The position numbers and the translations under genes were made by a program. The notes under the pieces were generated by a model that saw only the letters and a program-made list of their open reading frames with translations, was not told where the DNA came from and made no database searches. Of a stretch of 64,000 nucleotides of DNA, positions 8,959-17,125 are shown in pieces. Source of the DNA: Roseomonas fluvialis (lineage in GTDB: Bacteria; Pseudomonadota; Alphaproteobacteria; Acetobacterales; Acetobacteraceae). Position 1 is the first letter of the stretch; each line of letters begins with the position of its first letter. The stretch lies in NCBI RefSeq assembly GCF_022846615.1, contig NZ_AP025637.1:1234501-1298500 (forward strand). The letters are read 5' to 3'.

Positions 8959-9375
8959 GTGGCATCCGTGCCCGATATCAGCCCCAAGGACACCTGGGAG
9001 GCCCTACGCAACGATCCGCAGGCCGCCCTGGTGGATGTGCGCACCGACGCCGAATGGAACTTCGTGGGCCTTCCGGACCTTGGCGCCATCGCCAAGCAGA
9101 CCGTGCTGATCCCGTGGCAGATCTACCCGGGCATGCAGGTGAACGGCCATTTCGCCGACCAACTGCACAAAGCGGGGCTGACGCCGCTGCACCGCGTCTA
9201 CTTCATCTGCCGGTCCGGCGCGCGGTCGCTGGCGGCCGGGCAGGCGGCGCAGTCGGCGGGCTTCCCGCACGCCTTCAACGTGGCGGATGGCTTCGAAGGC
9301 CCGGTCGATGCGGATGGCCATCGCGGCACCGTCGCCGGCTGGAAGGCCGAGGGGCTGCCCTGGCGGCAGCGCTGA
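8959..9375 (+). CDS. Rhodanese-like domain protein
   Basis: A single rhodanese domain of about 138 residues. The active-site loop reads CRSGARS, so the catalytic cysteine of a sulfurtransferase is present, and the family start segment ALVDVRTDAEW is found near the amino terminus. I chose GTG at 8959 because GGAAGGAG stands 7 bases upstream. The longer frame from an ATG at 8893 lacks a ribosome binding site. Rhodaneses of this short type transfer sulfur to an acceptor or act as redox carriers. No dedicated partner is adjacent. The DUF3237 gene follows after 44 bp and may be co-transcribed. Confidence 0.85.
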   Translation: MASVPDISPKDTWEALRNDPQAALVDVRTDAEWNFVGLPDLGAIAKQTVLIPWQIYPGMQVNGHFADQLHKAGLTPLHRVYFICRSGARSLAAGQAAQSAGFPHAFNVADGFEGPVDADGHRGTVAGWKAEGLPWRQR

Positions 9376-9419
9376 AGCGCGGGCATCCTGGCGCGACGAT
9401 TCATTAGGGGAAACGCGCC

Positions 9420-9887
9420 ATGGCTCCACTGCCGCTGACATCAGAATTCTTGTTCCGCATGGCGCTGTCGGCCGGCGTGCCGCAGATGGCGGGCACCGCG
9501 CGCAACGGCGAATTGCGCGTGGTTCCAGTCACCGGCGGCACGCTGGAGGGCCCGCGCTTCAACGGCGAGGTGTTGCCCGACACCGCCGCCGACTGGCTGC
9601 GCGTGGACCCCGACGGCACCGCGCACATGGATGTACGGCTGACGGTGAAATCCGCCACCGGCGGCATCGTCTTCATGCACTACAGCGGCATCCGCACCGG
9701 CGCGCCGGAAGTGCTGGCGCGGCTGAACAGCGGCCAGCCGGTCGATCCGGCCGACTACTATTTCCGGATTTCCGCCCGCTTCGAGACCGGCGCGCCCGAA
9801 CTCGCCTGGATGAACAAGGTGATCGCCATCGGCGTGGGCCAGCGGCCGCCGAGCGGGCCGACCTACGACGTCTACGCCATCACCTGA
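9420..9887 (+). CDS. DUF3237 domain-containing protein
   Basis: A 155-residue protein that covers one full DUF3237 domain. Recognised segments are the GTARNGELRVVPVTGG start, GPRFNGEVLPDTAADW, DVRLTVKSATGGIVFMHYSG and the ending YYFRISARFETG with LAWMNKVIAIGVG. No signal peptide or membrane helix is seen. The family forms small beta-barrels of unknown biochemical role and is common in soil proteobacteria near catabolic genes. AGGGGAA precedes the ATG. Function cannot be assigned. Confidence 0.85.
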   Translation: MAPLPLTSEFLFRMALSAGVPQMAGTARNGELRVVPVTGGTLEGPRFNGEVLPDTAADWLRVDPDGTAHMDVRLTVKSATGGIVFMHYSGIRTGAPEVLARLNSGQPVDPADYYFRISARFETGAPELAWMNKVIAIGVGQRPPSGPTYDVYAIT

Positions 9888-9922
9888 GCGCCGGAGCGGC
9901 GCTGCCTCTCCGGACCGCCCCG

Positions 9923-9944
9923 CCAGGGGGCTACGGCCCCCTGG
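9923..9944. terminator. GC-rich hairpin between convergent genes
   Basis: A 9-bp perfect stem (CCAGGGGGC and its complement) closes a TACG loop, and GGACCGCAGG follows. It lies between the DUF3237 stop and the Bug protein stop, so it could end transcription from both sides, but it has no T tract. Its shape and the trailing GGACC resemble the hairpins at 52600-52694. Confidence 0.5.
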
Positions 9945-9956
9945 ACCGCAGGGACT

Positions 9957-10916
9957 TCAGCGCGGGACGTCCAGGCGCTGCAGGATCGGGCGCCATTGGT
10001 CGTCCGTGCGTTTCAGGAACGTCGCGAAATCATCGGGGGTGCCACCAGCGAGGAACTGGCCATCGGTGGTCAGGCGCTCGCGGATGCGGGCATCCTGCAA
10101 CGCTTCATTCGCGGCGGCATTCACCCGCAGCACGACATCGGCCGGCGTGCGTGCCGGCGCCAGCAGGCCGAACCAGGACAGTACCTCAAGCCCCGGCGCG
10201 AATTGCGCGATCGACGGCACCTCCGGCGTCGATTCCACCCGCCGCTCGCTGGTCCAGGCGATCAGCCTCCCCTGCCGGTTGCGATGCACCGGCTGCGCGG
10301 TGCCGCCGGCCACGATCAGCATGTCGAGGTCACCCGCCAGGAACGCCGCCAGCTGCGCGGAATCGCCGCGATAGGTCACGTCCTGCATGGTGATGCCAAG
10401 CCGCTCCATCACCATGAGCATCGCCACATTGGTCAGCGTCGTCGGCCCATTGGTGCCATAGGTCATTAGCCCCGGCCGCGCCTTCGCCGCCGCCACCCAG
10501 GCCGGCACATCCACTGGCCCGCCGTCCAGCTTGGTGATGATGCCGAAGGGGAAGGTCGTGGCCAGCATGACCGGCGCGAAATCATCCACCTTGTAGGGCA
10601 GGTTCGGCACGATCACCGGGTTGATGGTGAGCGTGGTGCCCGCCGCCATCAGCAGCGTCTGCCCATCCGGCCGCGCCCGCGCGACATATTCCGCGCCGAT
10701 CACGGTATTCGCGCCGGGCCGGTTCTCCACCTGCACCGTCTGGCCGAGCAGCGCCGTCATGCGCTCCGCCAGCAGTCGCGTGACGATGTCGGTGCTGCCG
10801 CCGGGCGCGAAGGGCACCACGACGGTGATCGGCCGCGCGGCCCCTTGCGCGAAGGCCGGCGCGGGAAGTATCGCGAGCGCGCCCAGCATCGGCCTGCGGG
10901 AAATGCGGAATGTCAT
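9957..10916 (-). CDS. Bug/TctC family tripartite tricarboxylate transporter substrate-binding protein
   Basis: A 319-residue periplasmic binding protein. The signal peptide ends around AFA-QG and carries a twin arginine (ISRRPMLGAL). The mature start PITVVVPFAPGGSTDIVTRLLAERM and the later VENRPGANTVIGAEYVARARPDG are hallmarks of the Bug family, which bind carboxylates or similar small acids. No TctA or TctB membrane subunit is nearby, so it is an orphan, which is common in bacteria that carry many of these genes. Ligand is unknown. The neighbouring permease genes belong to an ABC system and are unrelated to it. Confidence 0.9.
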   Translation of the reverse strand: MTFRISRRPMLGALAILPAPAFAQGAARPITVVVPFAPGGSTDIVTRLLAERMTALLGQTVQVENRPGANTVIGAEYVARARPDGQTLLMAAGTTLTINPVIVPNLPYKVDDFAPVMLATTFPFGIITKLDGGPVDVPAWVAAAKARPGLMTYGTNGPTTLTNVAMLMVMERLGITMQDVTYRGDSAQLAAFLAGDLDMLIVAGGTAQPVHRNRQGRLIAWTSERRVESTPEVPSIAQFAPGLEVLSWFGLLAPARTPADVVLRVNAAANEALQDARIRERLTTDGQFLAGGTPDDFATFLKRTDDQWRPILQRLDVPR

Positions 10917-10982
10917 GGCGGCATGATCCTGGACGTTGGTGCGGCCGCGCTCTCCCGGCGCGATCGCCCCATCATCGCCCGA

Positions 10983-11657
10983 TCAGCGCCGCCCTGCCAA
11001 TTGCCGGTTCTCCAGCCGCGAGAGCACCCGCACCACCGGCCAGAGCAGGATGAAATACACCACCGCCGCCACCATGATCGGCGTCGCGTTGTAGGTGACG
11101 GATTGCGCCTGGCGCGCCTGGAACAGCAACTCGGGAAGTGCGACGACCGAGGCGATGGAGGTCAGCTTCACCACCTCCAGCGTGTTCGAGATCAGGTCCG
11201 GCAGCACGTTGCGCACCGCCTGCGGCAGCACCACGAAGCGCATGGTCTGCCCGCGCGTCAGGCCGGTGGATCGCGCGGCCTCGATCTGTCCGCGCGGGAT
11301 GCTCTCGATCCCGGCGCGCAGGATCTCGCCGTAATAGGCGCCGGTGTTGAGGAAGAAGCCGATCGCCACCGCCCCCCAGGCGCCGACGTCGAGCCCGATG
11401 AAGGGTAACCCCGCGAAGATGAAGATCAGCAGCACCAGCGGCGGCAGGGCGCGGAAAGTGTCCACCCAGGCGCGCAGCGGCCACTTCACCCAGGGGGACT
11501 GCACGGTGGAGAGCACCGCGATCATGATGCCGCCGATGATGCCGAGCGGCACCACGAGCGCCGAGAGCATCAGCGTGGACCACAGCCCCTGCCACAGGAT
11601 CGGCGAGGCCTCCTGCGCGATCTGCCAGTTGAAGAAGGTATCGAGGAAGATATCCAT
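10983..11657 (-). CDS. Polar amino-acid ABC transporter permease (second)
   Basis: A 224-residue HisM/GlnP-type inner-membrane permease. The family motif appears as STLMLSALVVPLGIIGG near the start, and the EAA loop with EAARSTGLTRGQTMRFVVLPQAVRNVLP contacts the ATPase. No Shine-Dalgarno sequence is seen before ATG 11657. Instead a 63-bp tandem repeat fills the gap to the first permease gene, so translation may be coupled or weakened. With the permease at 11796-12476, the ATPase at 13144-13887 and the binding protein at 13887-14726 it makes a complete importer. Confidence 0.9.
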   Translation of the reverse strand: MDIFLDTFFNWQIAQEASPILWQGLWSTLMLSALVVPLGIIGGIMIAVLSTVQSPWVKWPLRAWVDTFRALPPLVLLIFIFAGLPFIGLDVGAWGAVAIGFFLNTGAYYGEILRAGIESIPRGQIEAARSTGLTRGQTMRFVVLPQAVRNVLPDLISNTLEVVKLTSIASVVALPELLFQARQAQSVTYNATPIMVAAVVYFILLWPVVRVLSRLENRQLAGRR

Positions 11658-11670
11658 GGCGTTATGCGTG

Positions 11671-11796
11671 GACCATGCGATTCACGCTCCGCTCGTCGGC
11701 CGTGCCTACGGGGCTGGGGGACCGCATGGGGCTGACCATGCGATTCACGCTCCACTCCACGGCTGTGCCTGCGAGGCTGCGCGACCGCATGTTCGT
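11671..11796. repeat. 63-bp tandem direct repeat, two copies
   Basis: Copies at 11671-11733 and 11734-11796 agree at about 51 of 63 positions. Each begins with the same 20 bases GACCATGCGATTCACGCTCC. The unit is 21 codons long and stays open in several frames on both strands. It fills most of the gap between the two ABC permease genes, which in this family normally abut or overlap. Confidence 0.85.
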
Positions 11797-12476
11797 CACC
11801 GCTTCCACGCGAAGCGCGTCTCGATCCAGCGCCCCAGCACCACCACGGGGAAGAACAGCACCAGGTAGGCGATGGCCCCGAGCGTCAGCGGCGACGGGTT
11901 GAACGAGAACGACACACCCGCATTCGCCGCGCCCAGGATGTCCGGCACCGCCACCACCGACGCCAGCGCGGTGCCCTTGGTGATGGCGATGGTGCGGTTG
12001 GTCAGCGGCGGGATGGTGATGCGCAGGGCCTGCGGCAGCACGACGTAGGACAAGGTCTGCAGGAACCCCAGCCCGGTGGACCGCGCCGCCTCCCACTGCC
12101 CCTTCGGCACGGCGGTGATGCCGGCCCAGAAGATTTCCTCGGAGAAGGCCATCAGCACCAGCGTCAGCGCCAGCCAGGATGCGACGAAGCCGGACAGTTC
12201 CACCCCCGCATTGGGCAGGCCGAAGAACAGCAGCACGATGATCACCAGCGGCGGCAGGGCGCGGAACAGGTCCACCACGAAGATGATCAGCCAGTTCAGC
12301 GGCCGGATCCCAAAGGCGCGGACCAGCGCCAATGCCAGGCCCGCCGCCAGCCCGGCCGCGATGATGCACAGCGCCAGTACGACCGTCAGGCCGAAGCCCT
12401 CGATGATCTTGGGCAGGTACTGCGCCATGACGCGGGCATTGAAGAAGCTGTCGGTGAAGCGCTCCCAGCCCGTCAC
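11796..12476 (-). CDS. Polar amino-acid ABC transporter permease (first)
   Basis: A 226-residue permease of the HisM/GlnP family, with about five helices and the EAA segment EAARSTGLGFLQTLSYVVLPQALRITIPP. The start is GTG at 12476, supported by GGGAG nine bases upstream. It shares the fold and length of the following permease, so the pair should form the heterodimeric channel. An opposite-strand gene starting at 12542 separates it from the ATPase and binding-protein genes, so it must have its own promoter in the 65-bp gap or be read through that gene. Confidence 0.9.
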   Translation of the reverse strand: MTGWERFTDSFFNARVMAQYLPKIIEGFGLTVVLALCIIAAGLAAGLALALVRAFGIRPLNWLIIFVVDLFRALPPLVIIVLLFFGLPNAGVELSGFVASWLALTLVLMAFSEEIFWAGITAVPKGQWEAARSTGLGFLQTLSYVVLPQALRITIPPLTNRTIAITKGTALASVVAVPDILGAANAGVSFSFNPSPLTLGAIAYLVLFFPVVVLGRWIETRFAWKR

Positions 12477-12541
12477 GGCGTCACACTCCCGCGCCAGCCT
12501 GCGCTATGCTGCACCGCGAAGCCGATGAAGGACCGTGCCGG

Positions 12542-13126
12542 ATGCGCCTGCCGAAACCCGCCGCCCTGGCCGTGCTGGCCCTGTTCTGCGCCGCCGCCGG
12601 CCCGCCGCCCGAGGACCAGCGCATGGTGCCCGGCGGGCGCGGCGGCTTCGTGAACGACGGTGCCGATGGCTGCTGGTTGTGGGCGAGCGGCATCCGCGCC
12701 GGGATCAGCAACCTCACCGCCTCCTGGACCGGCCCCTGCCCGGAAGGCCCGGCCGAGGGCGAGGGCCGCGCCGAGGTCCGCTGGACGGAGGAGGGCGTCG
12801 AGCGCTCCATGATCTACGAAGGTGCGCTCCGTGGCGGCAAGAACGAGGGCCCCGGCACGCTCACGCTGATCGCCGGCAAGGAGATCCGCCTGCGCCAGGA
12901 AGGCACCTTCCGCGACGACTATTTCGTCTCGGGCCGGGTTGAGTTTCCGGGGCCGGGCATCGTCTATGAAGGTGGCTGGAGCATCACGCACCCGAACGGA
13001 CGCGGCCGCCTGGTGATCCGCGGCCGGGTCATCGAGGGTGAATGGCTGAACGGCTGCCTGCGTACCCCGCAGGGTTGGTTTTCCTTCACCCGTCCGGCAC
13101 GGGAATGCGAGGGCCGCGACACCTGA
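12542..13126 (+). CDS. Secreted MORN-repeat-like protein of unknown function
   Basis: A 194-residue protein with a hydrophobic amino-terminal segment (LAVLALFCAAAGPPP) that looks like a signal peptide. The body shows loosely repeated MORN-like units, such as YEGALRGGKNEGPGTLTL, RQEGTFRDDYFVSGRVEF and YEGGWSITHPNGRGRLVI, each with the Y-E-G-x-W/F and G-x-G pattern. Three cysteines (in DGCWLW, GPCPEG and NGCLRT) could form disulfides. ATG 12542 was preferred to an upstream ATG at 12506 because it directly precedes the signal segment. It lies on the opposite strand inside an amino-acid ABC importer locus, which is odd. Function unknown. Confidence 0.7.
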   Translation: MRLPKPAALAVLALFCAAAGPPPEDQRMVPGGRGGFVNDGADGCWLWASGIRAGISNLTASWTGPCPEGPAEGEGRAEVRWTEEGVERSMIYEGALRGGKNEGPGTLTLIAGKEIRLRQEGTFRDDYFVSGRVEFPGPGIVYEGGWSITHPNGRGRLVIRGRVIEGEWLNGCLRTPQGWFSFTRPARECEGRDT

Positions 13127-13143
13127 AGACGCGCGGACAGCCA

Positions 13144-13887
13144 TCAATGCCGCTCGATCTGGCGGATGAAGCTGCGCGTGCGGTCGTGCTGCGGGTTGGC
13201 GAAGATCTCGTCCGGTACGCCGGTCTCGACGATGGCGCCATCGGCCATGAACACCACGCGGTCAGCGGCGGCCTTGGCGAATCCCATCTCGTGGCTGACC
13301 ACCACCATGGTCATGCCGTCCTCGCGCAATTCGCGCATCACCGCCAGCACGCCGCCGACCAGTTCGGGGTCGAGCGCGCTGGTCGGTTCGTCGAACAGCA
13401 TGACGCGCGGTTCCAGCGCAATGGCGCGCGCGATCGCCACGCGTTGCTGCTGCCCGCCTGACAATTGCAACGGGTAGTGGTCGGCGCGGTCGCCGAGGTG
13501 CACGCGGTCCAATGCCGCGGCCGCCTTCGCCTCGGCCTCCGCCCGCCCCAGCCCCTGCACCTTGCGCAGCGCCAGCGCGACATTCCCGAGCGCCGTCATG
13601 TGCGGATAGAGGTTGAAGGACTGGAACACCATTCCGATCCGCTGGCGCGCCTTGTTGATGTCGGTGCGCGCATCGAGCATGTCGATGCCATCCACCGTGA
13701 CCGAGCCGGAGGACGGGTCCTCCAGCCGGTTCAGGCAGCGCAGCAGCGTCGACTTCCCCGATCCCGAGGGGCCGATCAGGAAGACCAGTTCCTTCTCGGC
13801 CACGACAAGATCCACGCCCTTCAGCACATGGAGGTGGCCGAAATGCTTGTGGATCGCGCGCGCCTCGACGATCGGGGCGCCGGGCAT
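13144..13887 (-). CDS. Polar amino-acid ABC transporter ATP-binding protein
   Basis: A 247-residue ATPase of the GlnQ/HisP type. Walker A is GPSGSGKST, the signature is [17 protein letters not shown], and Walker B is [14 protein letters not shown] followed by the conserved VVSHEMGFA switch histidine. The start ATG overlaps the binding-protein stop codon by one base (TGATG), so the two are translationally coupled. ATG 13887 was chosen on that basis. It powers import with the two permeases on the far side of the MORN-like gene. Confidence 0.95.
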   Translation of the reverse strand: MPGAPIVEARAIHKHFGHLHVLKGVDLVVAEKELVFLIGPSGSGKSTLLRCLNRLEDPSSGSVTVDGIDMLDARTDINKARQRIGMVFQSFNLYPHMTALGNVALALRKVQGLGRAEAEAKAAAALDRVHLGDRADHYPLQLSGGQQQRVAIARAIALEPRVMLFDEPTSALDPELVGGVLAVMRELREDGMTMVVVSHEMGFAKAAADRVVFMADGAIVETGVPDEIFANPQHDRTRSFIRQIERH

Positions 13888-14726
13888 CAGCTGCAGCGCG
13901 GGTTCTGCGGGGTCGGGTCGTAGCCCGGCATGTCCGGCGGGCCATAGCCGGGGAACTCGATGTTCTCGGCCTGGTCGGGGCCGGGGCGGTCGCCGAACCA
14001 ACGCTCGGACAGCCGCGCGATGGTGCCGTCACGCTTCATGCAGGTCAGCACGTCCTCGACCTGGTTGCGCATCGCGCCGGAGTCGCGGCGGAAGGGGGTG
14101 CCCCAGTGCAGGCGCGAGCCCGGCAGCACGTAGTCCGCCACGTATTGCGGCGTGCGCGAGGCCGAATACCGCACCACCGTATTGCCCGACAGGTTCGCGT
14201 AAGCCCGGCCCTGGATGACCGCCTGCGCTGCGTCCGCCTGGCTGTCGAAGGCCATGAGCGTGAGGTTCAGCCGCTGCGCGTTGTTTGTCACCCATTGCTC
14301 GTAGGGCGTGCCCTTGTTCACGCTGATGGTCTTGCCGCGCAGGTCTTCCTCGGAGCGGATCGGCGGCGTGCCGCGGCGGATGCCGAACTGCAGCTCGGTC
14401 CAGATGTAGCCCTCGGTGAACAGCAGCGCCTCGGCCCGTTCGCGCGTGACGGTGGTGGGCGCGCACAGGAAATCGTAGCGCCCGGCGTTCAGCGCGGGGA
14501 TCAGGCCCGAGAAGGCGGCGCTGTCGATCACGATCTCACGCCCCATGCGGCGCGCGACCTCGCGGAACAGGTCGATCTGGAAGCCCTGCACGCCGCCCTG
14601 CAGGGACGGGAAGGCGTGCGGGGCGAAGGTGCCATCCACCGCGCAGCGCAGCGGCGGCTGGCCCTGCGCCATGGCCGGGCCGGCGACGGCAGCCGAGATA
14701 AGGGCGGCGGCGAGGAGCCTGCGCAT
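13887..14726 (-). CDS. Polar amino-acid ABC transporter substrate-binding protein
   Basis: A 279-residue periplasmic binding protein with a clear signal peptide ([20 protein letters not shown]). The mature region shows SBP_bac_3 features: [39 protein letters not shown], and a [16 protein letters not shown] strand. AGGAGG lies 7 bases before ATG 14726. The amino-acid specificity is unknown. It is the first gene of the importer and is followed directly by the ATPase. Confidence 0.9.
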   Translation of the reverse strand: MRRLLAAALISAAVAGPAMAQGQPPLRCAVDGTFAPHAFPSLQGGVQGFQIDLFREVARRMGREIVIDSAAFSGLIPALNAGRYDFLCAPTTVTRERAEALLFTEGYIWTELQFGIRRGTPPIRSEEDLRGKTISVNKGTPYEQWVTNNAQRLNLTLMAFDSQADAAQAVIQGRAYANLSGNTVVRYSASRTPQYVADYVLPGSRLHWGTPFRRDSGAMRNQVEDVLTCMKRDGTIARLSERWFGDRPGPDQAENIEFPGYGPPDMPGYDPTPQNPRCS

Positions 14727-14875
14727 GGTGGAAACCTCCTGTTCACGTTGTGCCCTGCAACATTTCCAGATGGCTGCCCCGCTGTCCATGCAGGGACCGC
14801 CACAAAACTGCCGCGGGAGCGTCGCGGTCGCGCCGCGCCGGTGGTGTTCAACCAAGCATGAACGGAGCCACCGCC

Positions 14876-15094
14876 ATGCCAGTCATTCCCATCACGCTGA
14901 TCACCACCGGATTGTTCGGCAACCTTCTGCTGGTCGTGCTGCTGCTGGGCGATGCCACCGCGCCGGGGCGCGTGCCCCTGTTGGTGGCGGCCGTGCTGGC
15001 GCTGGGCGGCGGCGCGCTGATGCTGGCCGGGCTTATGATGCTCGAACCCCGCCGCCGGCCGGGCGACGCCCTGGGCGGCGCGCCGGGCGAATAG
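14876..15094 (+). CDS. Small two-helix membrane protein, unknown
   Basis: A 72-residue hydrophobic protein with two predicted transmembrane helices (ITTGLFGNLLLVVLLLG and VPLLVAAVLALGGGALMLAGL) joined by a short loop, and a charged tail. ATG 14876 has GGAG eight bases upstream. An ATG at 14858 would add six residues. It resembles the many short alphaproteobacterial inner-membrane proteins without an assigned family. No function is suggested by its neighbours. Confidence 0.55.
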   Translation: MPVIPITLITTGLFGNLLLVVLLLGDATAPGRVPLLVAAVLALGGGALMLAGLMMLEPRRRPGDALGGAPGE

Positions 15095-15122
15095 CCGGGA
15101 CTGCCACCGGGCGCGGCCGCGC

Positions 15123-15794
15123 TCAGCGTTCCTGGTGCCGGTTGTCCATGCCGCGGAACACGATCAGCGGTCGCGATGATCGCGCCCGGGGCGTCATTTC
15201 CAGCCAGTCGAGGAATTCCACCAGCACCTTGCCGGTGATGTCCGCCACGTGGTGGCGATGCGCCGCCTCAGGCGTGTACCAGCCAAGCCTCTCGAGTTCG
15301 CCCGAGCCCGCGATCTCGCCATGCACGGCCTCGGCCGGGGCCGCGAGGAAGCGGGCGTTGAAGCGGATCGGCCGGCGGCCGGGCGTGACCGCTCGGCAGA
15401 TGTAGTGTAGCGCCGACAGGTCGGCCGCGACGCCCTCGTTGCGGCGTTCGCCCAGCACCAGGCCGGTTTCCTCATGCAGTTCGCGCACCGCGGCGATGGC
15501 GATGGCGCGCGCGCGGCCTGGGGTCGCTCGGCGTTCCAGCATGCGGCGCGTGGCGGGCGGCAGTTCCCGCGTGGCGGGCTGGCGATGGTCGTCGGGGTCG
15601 ACACGCCCGCCCGGAAACACCATCACATCCGGCATGAAGCGGTGGCGGGCGTGGCGCTTGCCCATCAGCAATTCGGGCCCTGCCGGGCCGATGCGCCAGA
15701 CGATCAGGCTCGCGGCGTCGCGCGGGCGGGCGGTGCGGCGCGCGAGGCCTTCGGCATCGGCGCCGCCGGGATTATCGGCGGTGGGGTCAGTCAA
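15123..15794 (-). CDS. Nudix hydrolase
   Basis: A 223-residue Nudix protein. The FPGGRVD segment and the core AVRELHEETGLVLG give the REx2EExG helix that binds the metal. It belongs to the longer group seen with NudL/CoA pyrophosphatase-like and related hydrolases, but substrate cannot be fixed. The likely start is TTG at 15794, with GAGAGG eight bases upstream, overlapping the end of the nitroreductase gene by 8 bp. This suggests coupled translation. Confidence 0.85.
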   Translation of the reverse strand: MTDPTADNPGGADAEGLARRTARPRDAASLIVWRIGPAGPELLMGKRHARHRFMPDVMVFPGGRVDPDDHRQPATRELPPATRRMLERRATPGRARAIAIAAVRELHEETGLVLGERRNEGVAADLSALHYICRAVTPGRRPIRFNARFLAAPAEAVHGEIAGSGELERLGWYTPEAAHRHHVADITGKVLVEFLDWLEMTPRARSSRPLIVFRGMDNRHQER

Positions 15795-16599
15795 GCGCGA
15801 AGCCTCTCAGCCGCAGCCAGGCGCGGAAGCCGAAGCGTTCCGGCACGCTGAGCTGCCGGGCGGCGTTCTCGGACCAGGTGCAGCCTTCGGGTGCCGGGCC
15901 GTGAACCTCCGGGTAGCGTGGCTTCTGGCGGGGGCGCAGCGCGTCATAGGCCTCGAGCGCGGCCGGCAGAGCAGCGTCGTCGTAGCCCTCGCGATGGATC
16001 ACGGCGGCGGGGGGCAGGCGCGGCGTCGGTTCGTTGCGCGCGTCCGGCCAGCCGAGCGTAAGCCCCGCCACCGGGTAGACCGCCTCCGGCAGGCGGAACA
16101 GCGGCCCGACCTTCTCGATATGGCTGCGCACATATGAGATCGGGCAGGTGCCGAGCCCCGCCGCGTCCGCCGCGGCGATCGCCATGCCCATGGCCAGCGC
16201 GGCATCCACCGCGGTGTTCAGGAAGGTGTCCATGTTGTTGTTGGCGTGCTGGCGGCCATGCAGCGTGCAGGCCGCCTGGCCGCGCCGCATGTCGCCGCAG
16301 AACAGCAGCAGCACCGGCGCGTCCTTGATCCAGGGCATGGTGCCGATCCAGTCGGCCACCTTGGCGATCTTGGCGGCATCACGCGTGACGATGATGGAAT
16401 ACTGCTGCAGGTCGGATTTCGATGGCGCCGATTGCGCGGCCGCCAGGATGGTGTCGAGCAGCGCGTCCTCGACGCCGCGGGCGGTGTAGCGGCGCGTGAC
16501 GCGCCGGTCGAGCAGGGCTGCGAGCGCGGGCGGGATCTCCGCCAGCGGTTCGAAGGGCAGGGCGCCGTAGCGGGCGGCGATGAGGTCATGGCCGGACAT
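15787..16599 (-). CDS. Nitroreductase-family FMN oxidoreductase
   Basis: A 270-residue flavoprotein of the nitroreductase/NfsA-like group. The FMN-binding amino half RRVTRRYTARGVEDALLDTILAAAQSAPSKSDLQQYSI matches the family, and the middle ALAMGMAIAAADAAGLGTCPISYVR and the tail GLTLGWPDARNEPTPRLPP fit NADPH-dependent oxidoreductases. ATG 16599 was chosen since the family starts near there. The open frame extends upstream without a ribosome binding site. It may reduce nitro compounds or quinones in the cytoplasm. It is coupled to the Nudix gene downstream. Confidence 0.87.
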   Translation of the reverse strand: MSGHDLIAARYGALPFEPLAEIPPALAALLDRRVTRRYTARGVEDALLDTILAAAQSAPSKSDLQQYSIIVTRDAAKIAKVADWIGTMPWIKDAPVLLLFCGDMRRGQAACTLHGRQHANNNMDTFLNTAVDAALAMGMAIAAADAAGLGTCPISYVRSHIEKVGPLFRLPEAVYPVAGLTLGWPDARNEPTPRLPPAAVIHREGYDDAALPAALEAYDALRPRQKPRYPEVHGPAPEGCTWSENAARQLSVPERFGFRAWLRLRGFALD

Positions 16600-16636
16600 G
16601 GCCGCAGCGTGGCACCGCACGGGGCGCGCGGGAAGG

Positions 16637-17125
16637 TCAGGCGTCGGGGGTGGGCCAGACGACGCGGAAGCGCTCGAAGACCACGGGTTCGTCATCGGTC
16701 AGCACGAAGCCGTCGCGCGCGGCCTGCCAGCCGAAGAAATCGCGGTGGTTCACCAGCCAGGTCTCGCGGGAGCGGTCGCCCTCGCCCTCGACCCAGGCGA
16801 ACTCCTCGGTAACCCCGCCGAGCGGGCCGACCGTGACCTCGGTGGTCTGCCAGATGCAGACGGGCCGACCCGACCCGTCCACCACCAGCACATGGTCGCC
16901 TGGTGCGGGGCGCGGCGGCTTGCCTGGGCCGTAGTCGCGGTCGAGCGAGGCGGTGGCCCGCTTGCGTCCGGCCAGGATCAGCGCCGCCAGCGCGTTCGCG
17001 ATATCGGGCGTATGGCCGTGCGCGACCACGTCGTAACGGTCATGGTCGAGCCCGTTGGCCTCGCGATACGCGGCCCAGAAGGCCTCGACCGCGGGTGTGC
17101 GGTCAGGCACGGACCACCCAGGCAT
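16637..17125 (-). CDS. ASCH domain protein
   Basis: A 162-residue protein of the ASCH (PUA-like) fold. The family features are ALILAGRKRATASLDRDYGPG, PAPGDHVLVVDGSGRPVCIWQTTEV, and the carboxy-terminal RETWLVNHRDFFGW. The ASCH fold binds RNA or nucleosides. Some members act on modified nucleosides. The ATG overlaps the acyl-CoA synthetase gene by 23 bp. A GTG at 17110 is an alternative start with a smaller overlap. The biological role in this setting is unknown. Confidence 0.85.
   Translation of the reverse strand: MPGWSVPDRTPAVEAFWAAYREANGLDHDRYDVVAHGHTPDIANALAALILAGRKRATASLDRDYGPGKPPRPAPGDHVLVVDGSGRPVCIWQTTEVTVGPLGGVTEEFAWVEGEGDRSRETWLVNHRDFFGWQAARDGFVLTDDEPVVFERFRVVWPTPDA

Noticed and set aside
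11662..12369. Minus-strand frame that runs through the tandem repeat
   Set aside because: It follows the repeat and the permease in another frame and has no ribosome binding site.
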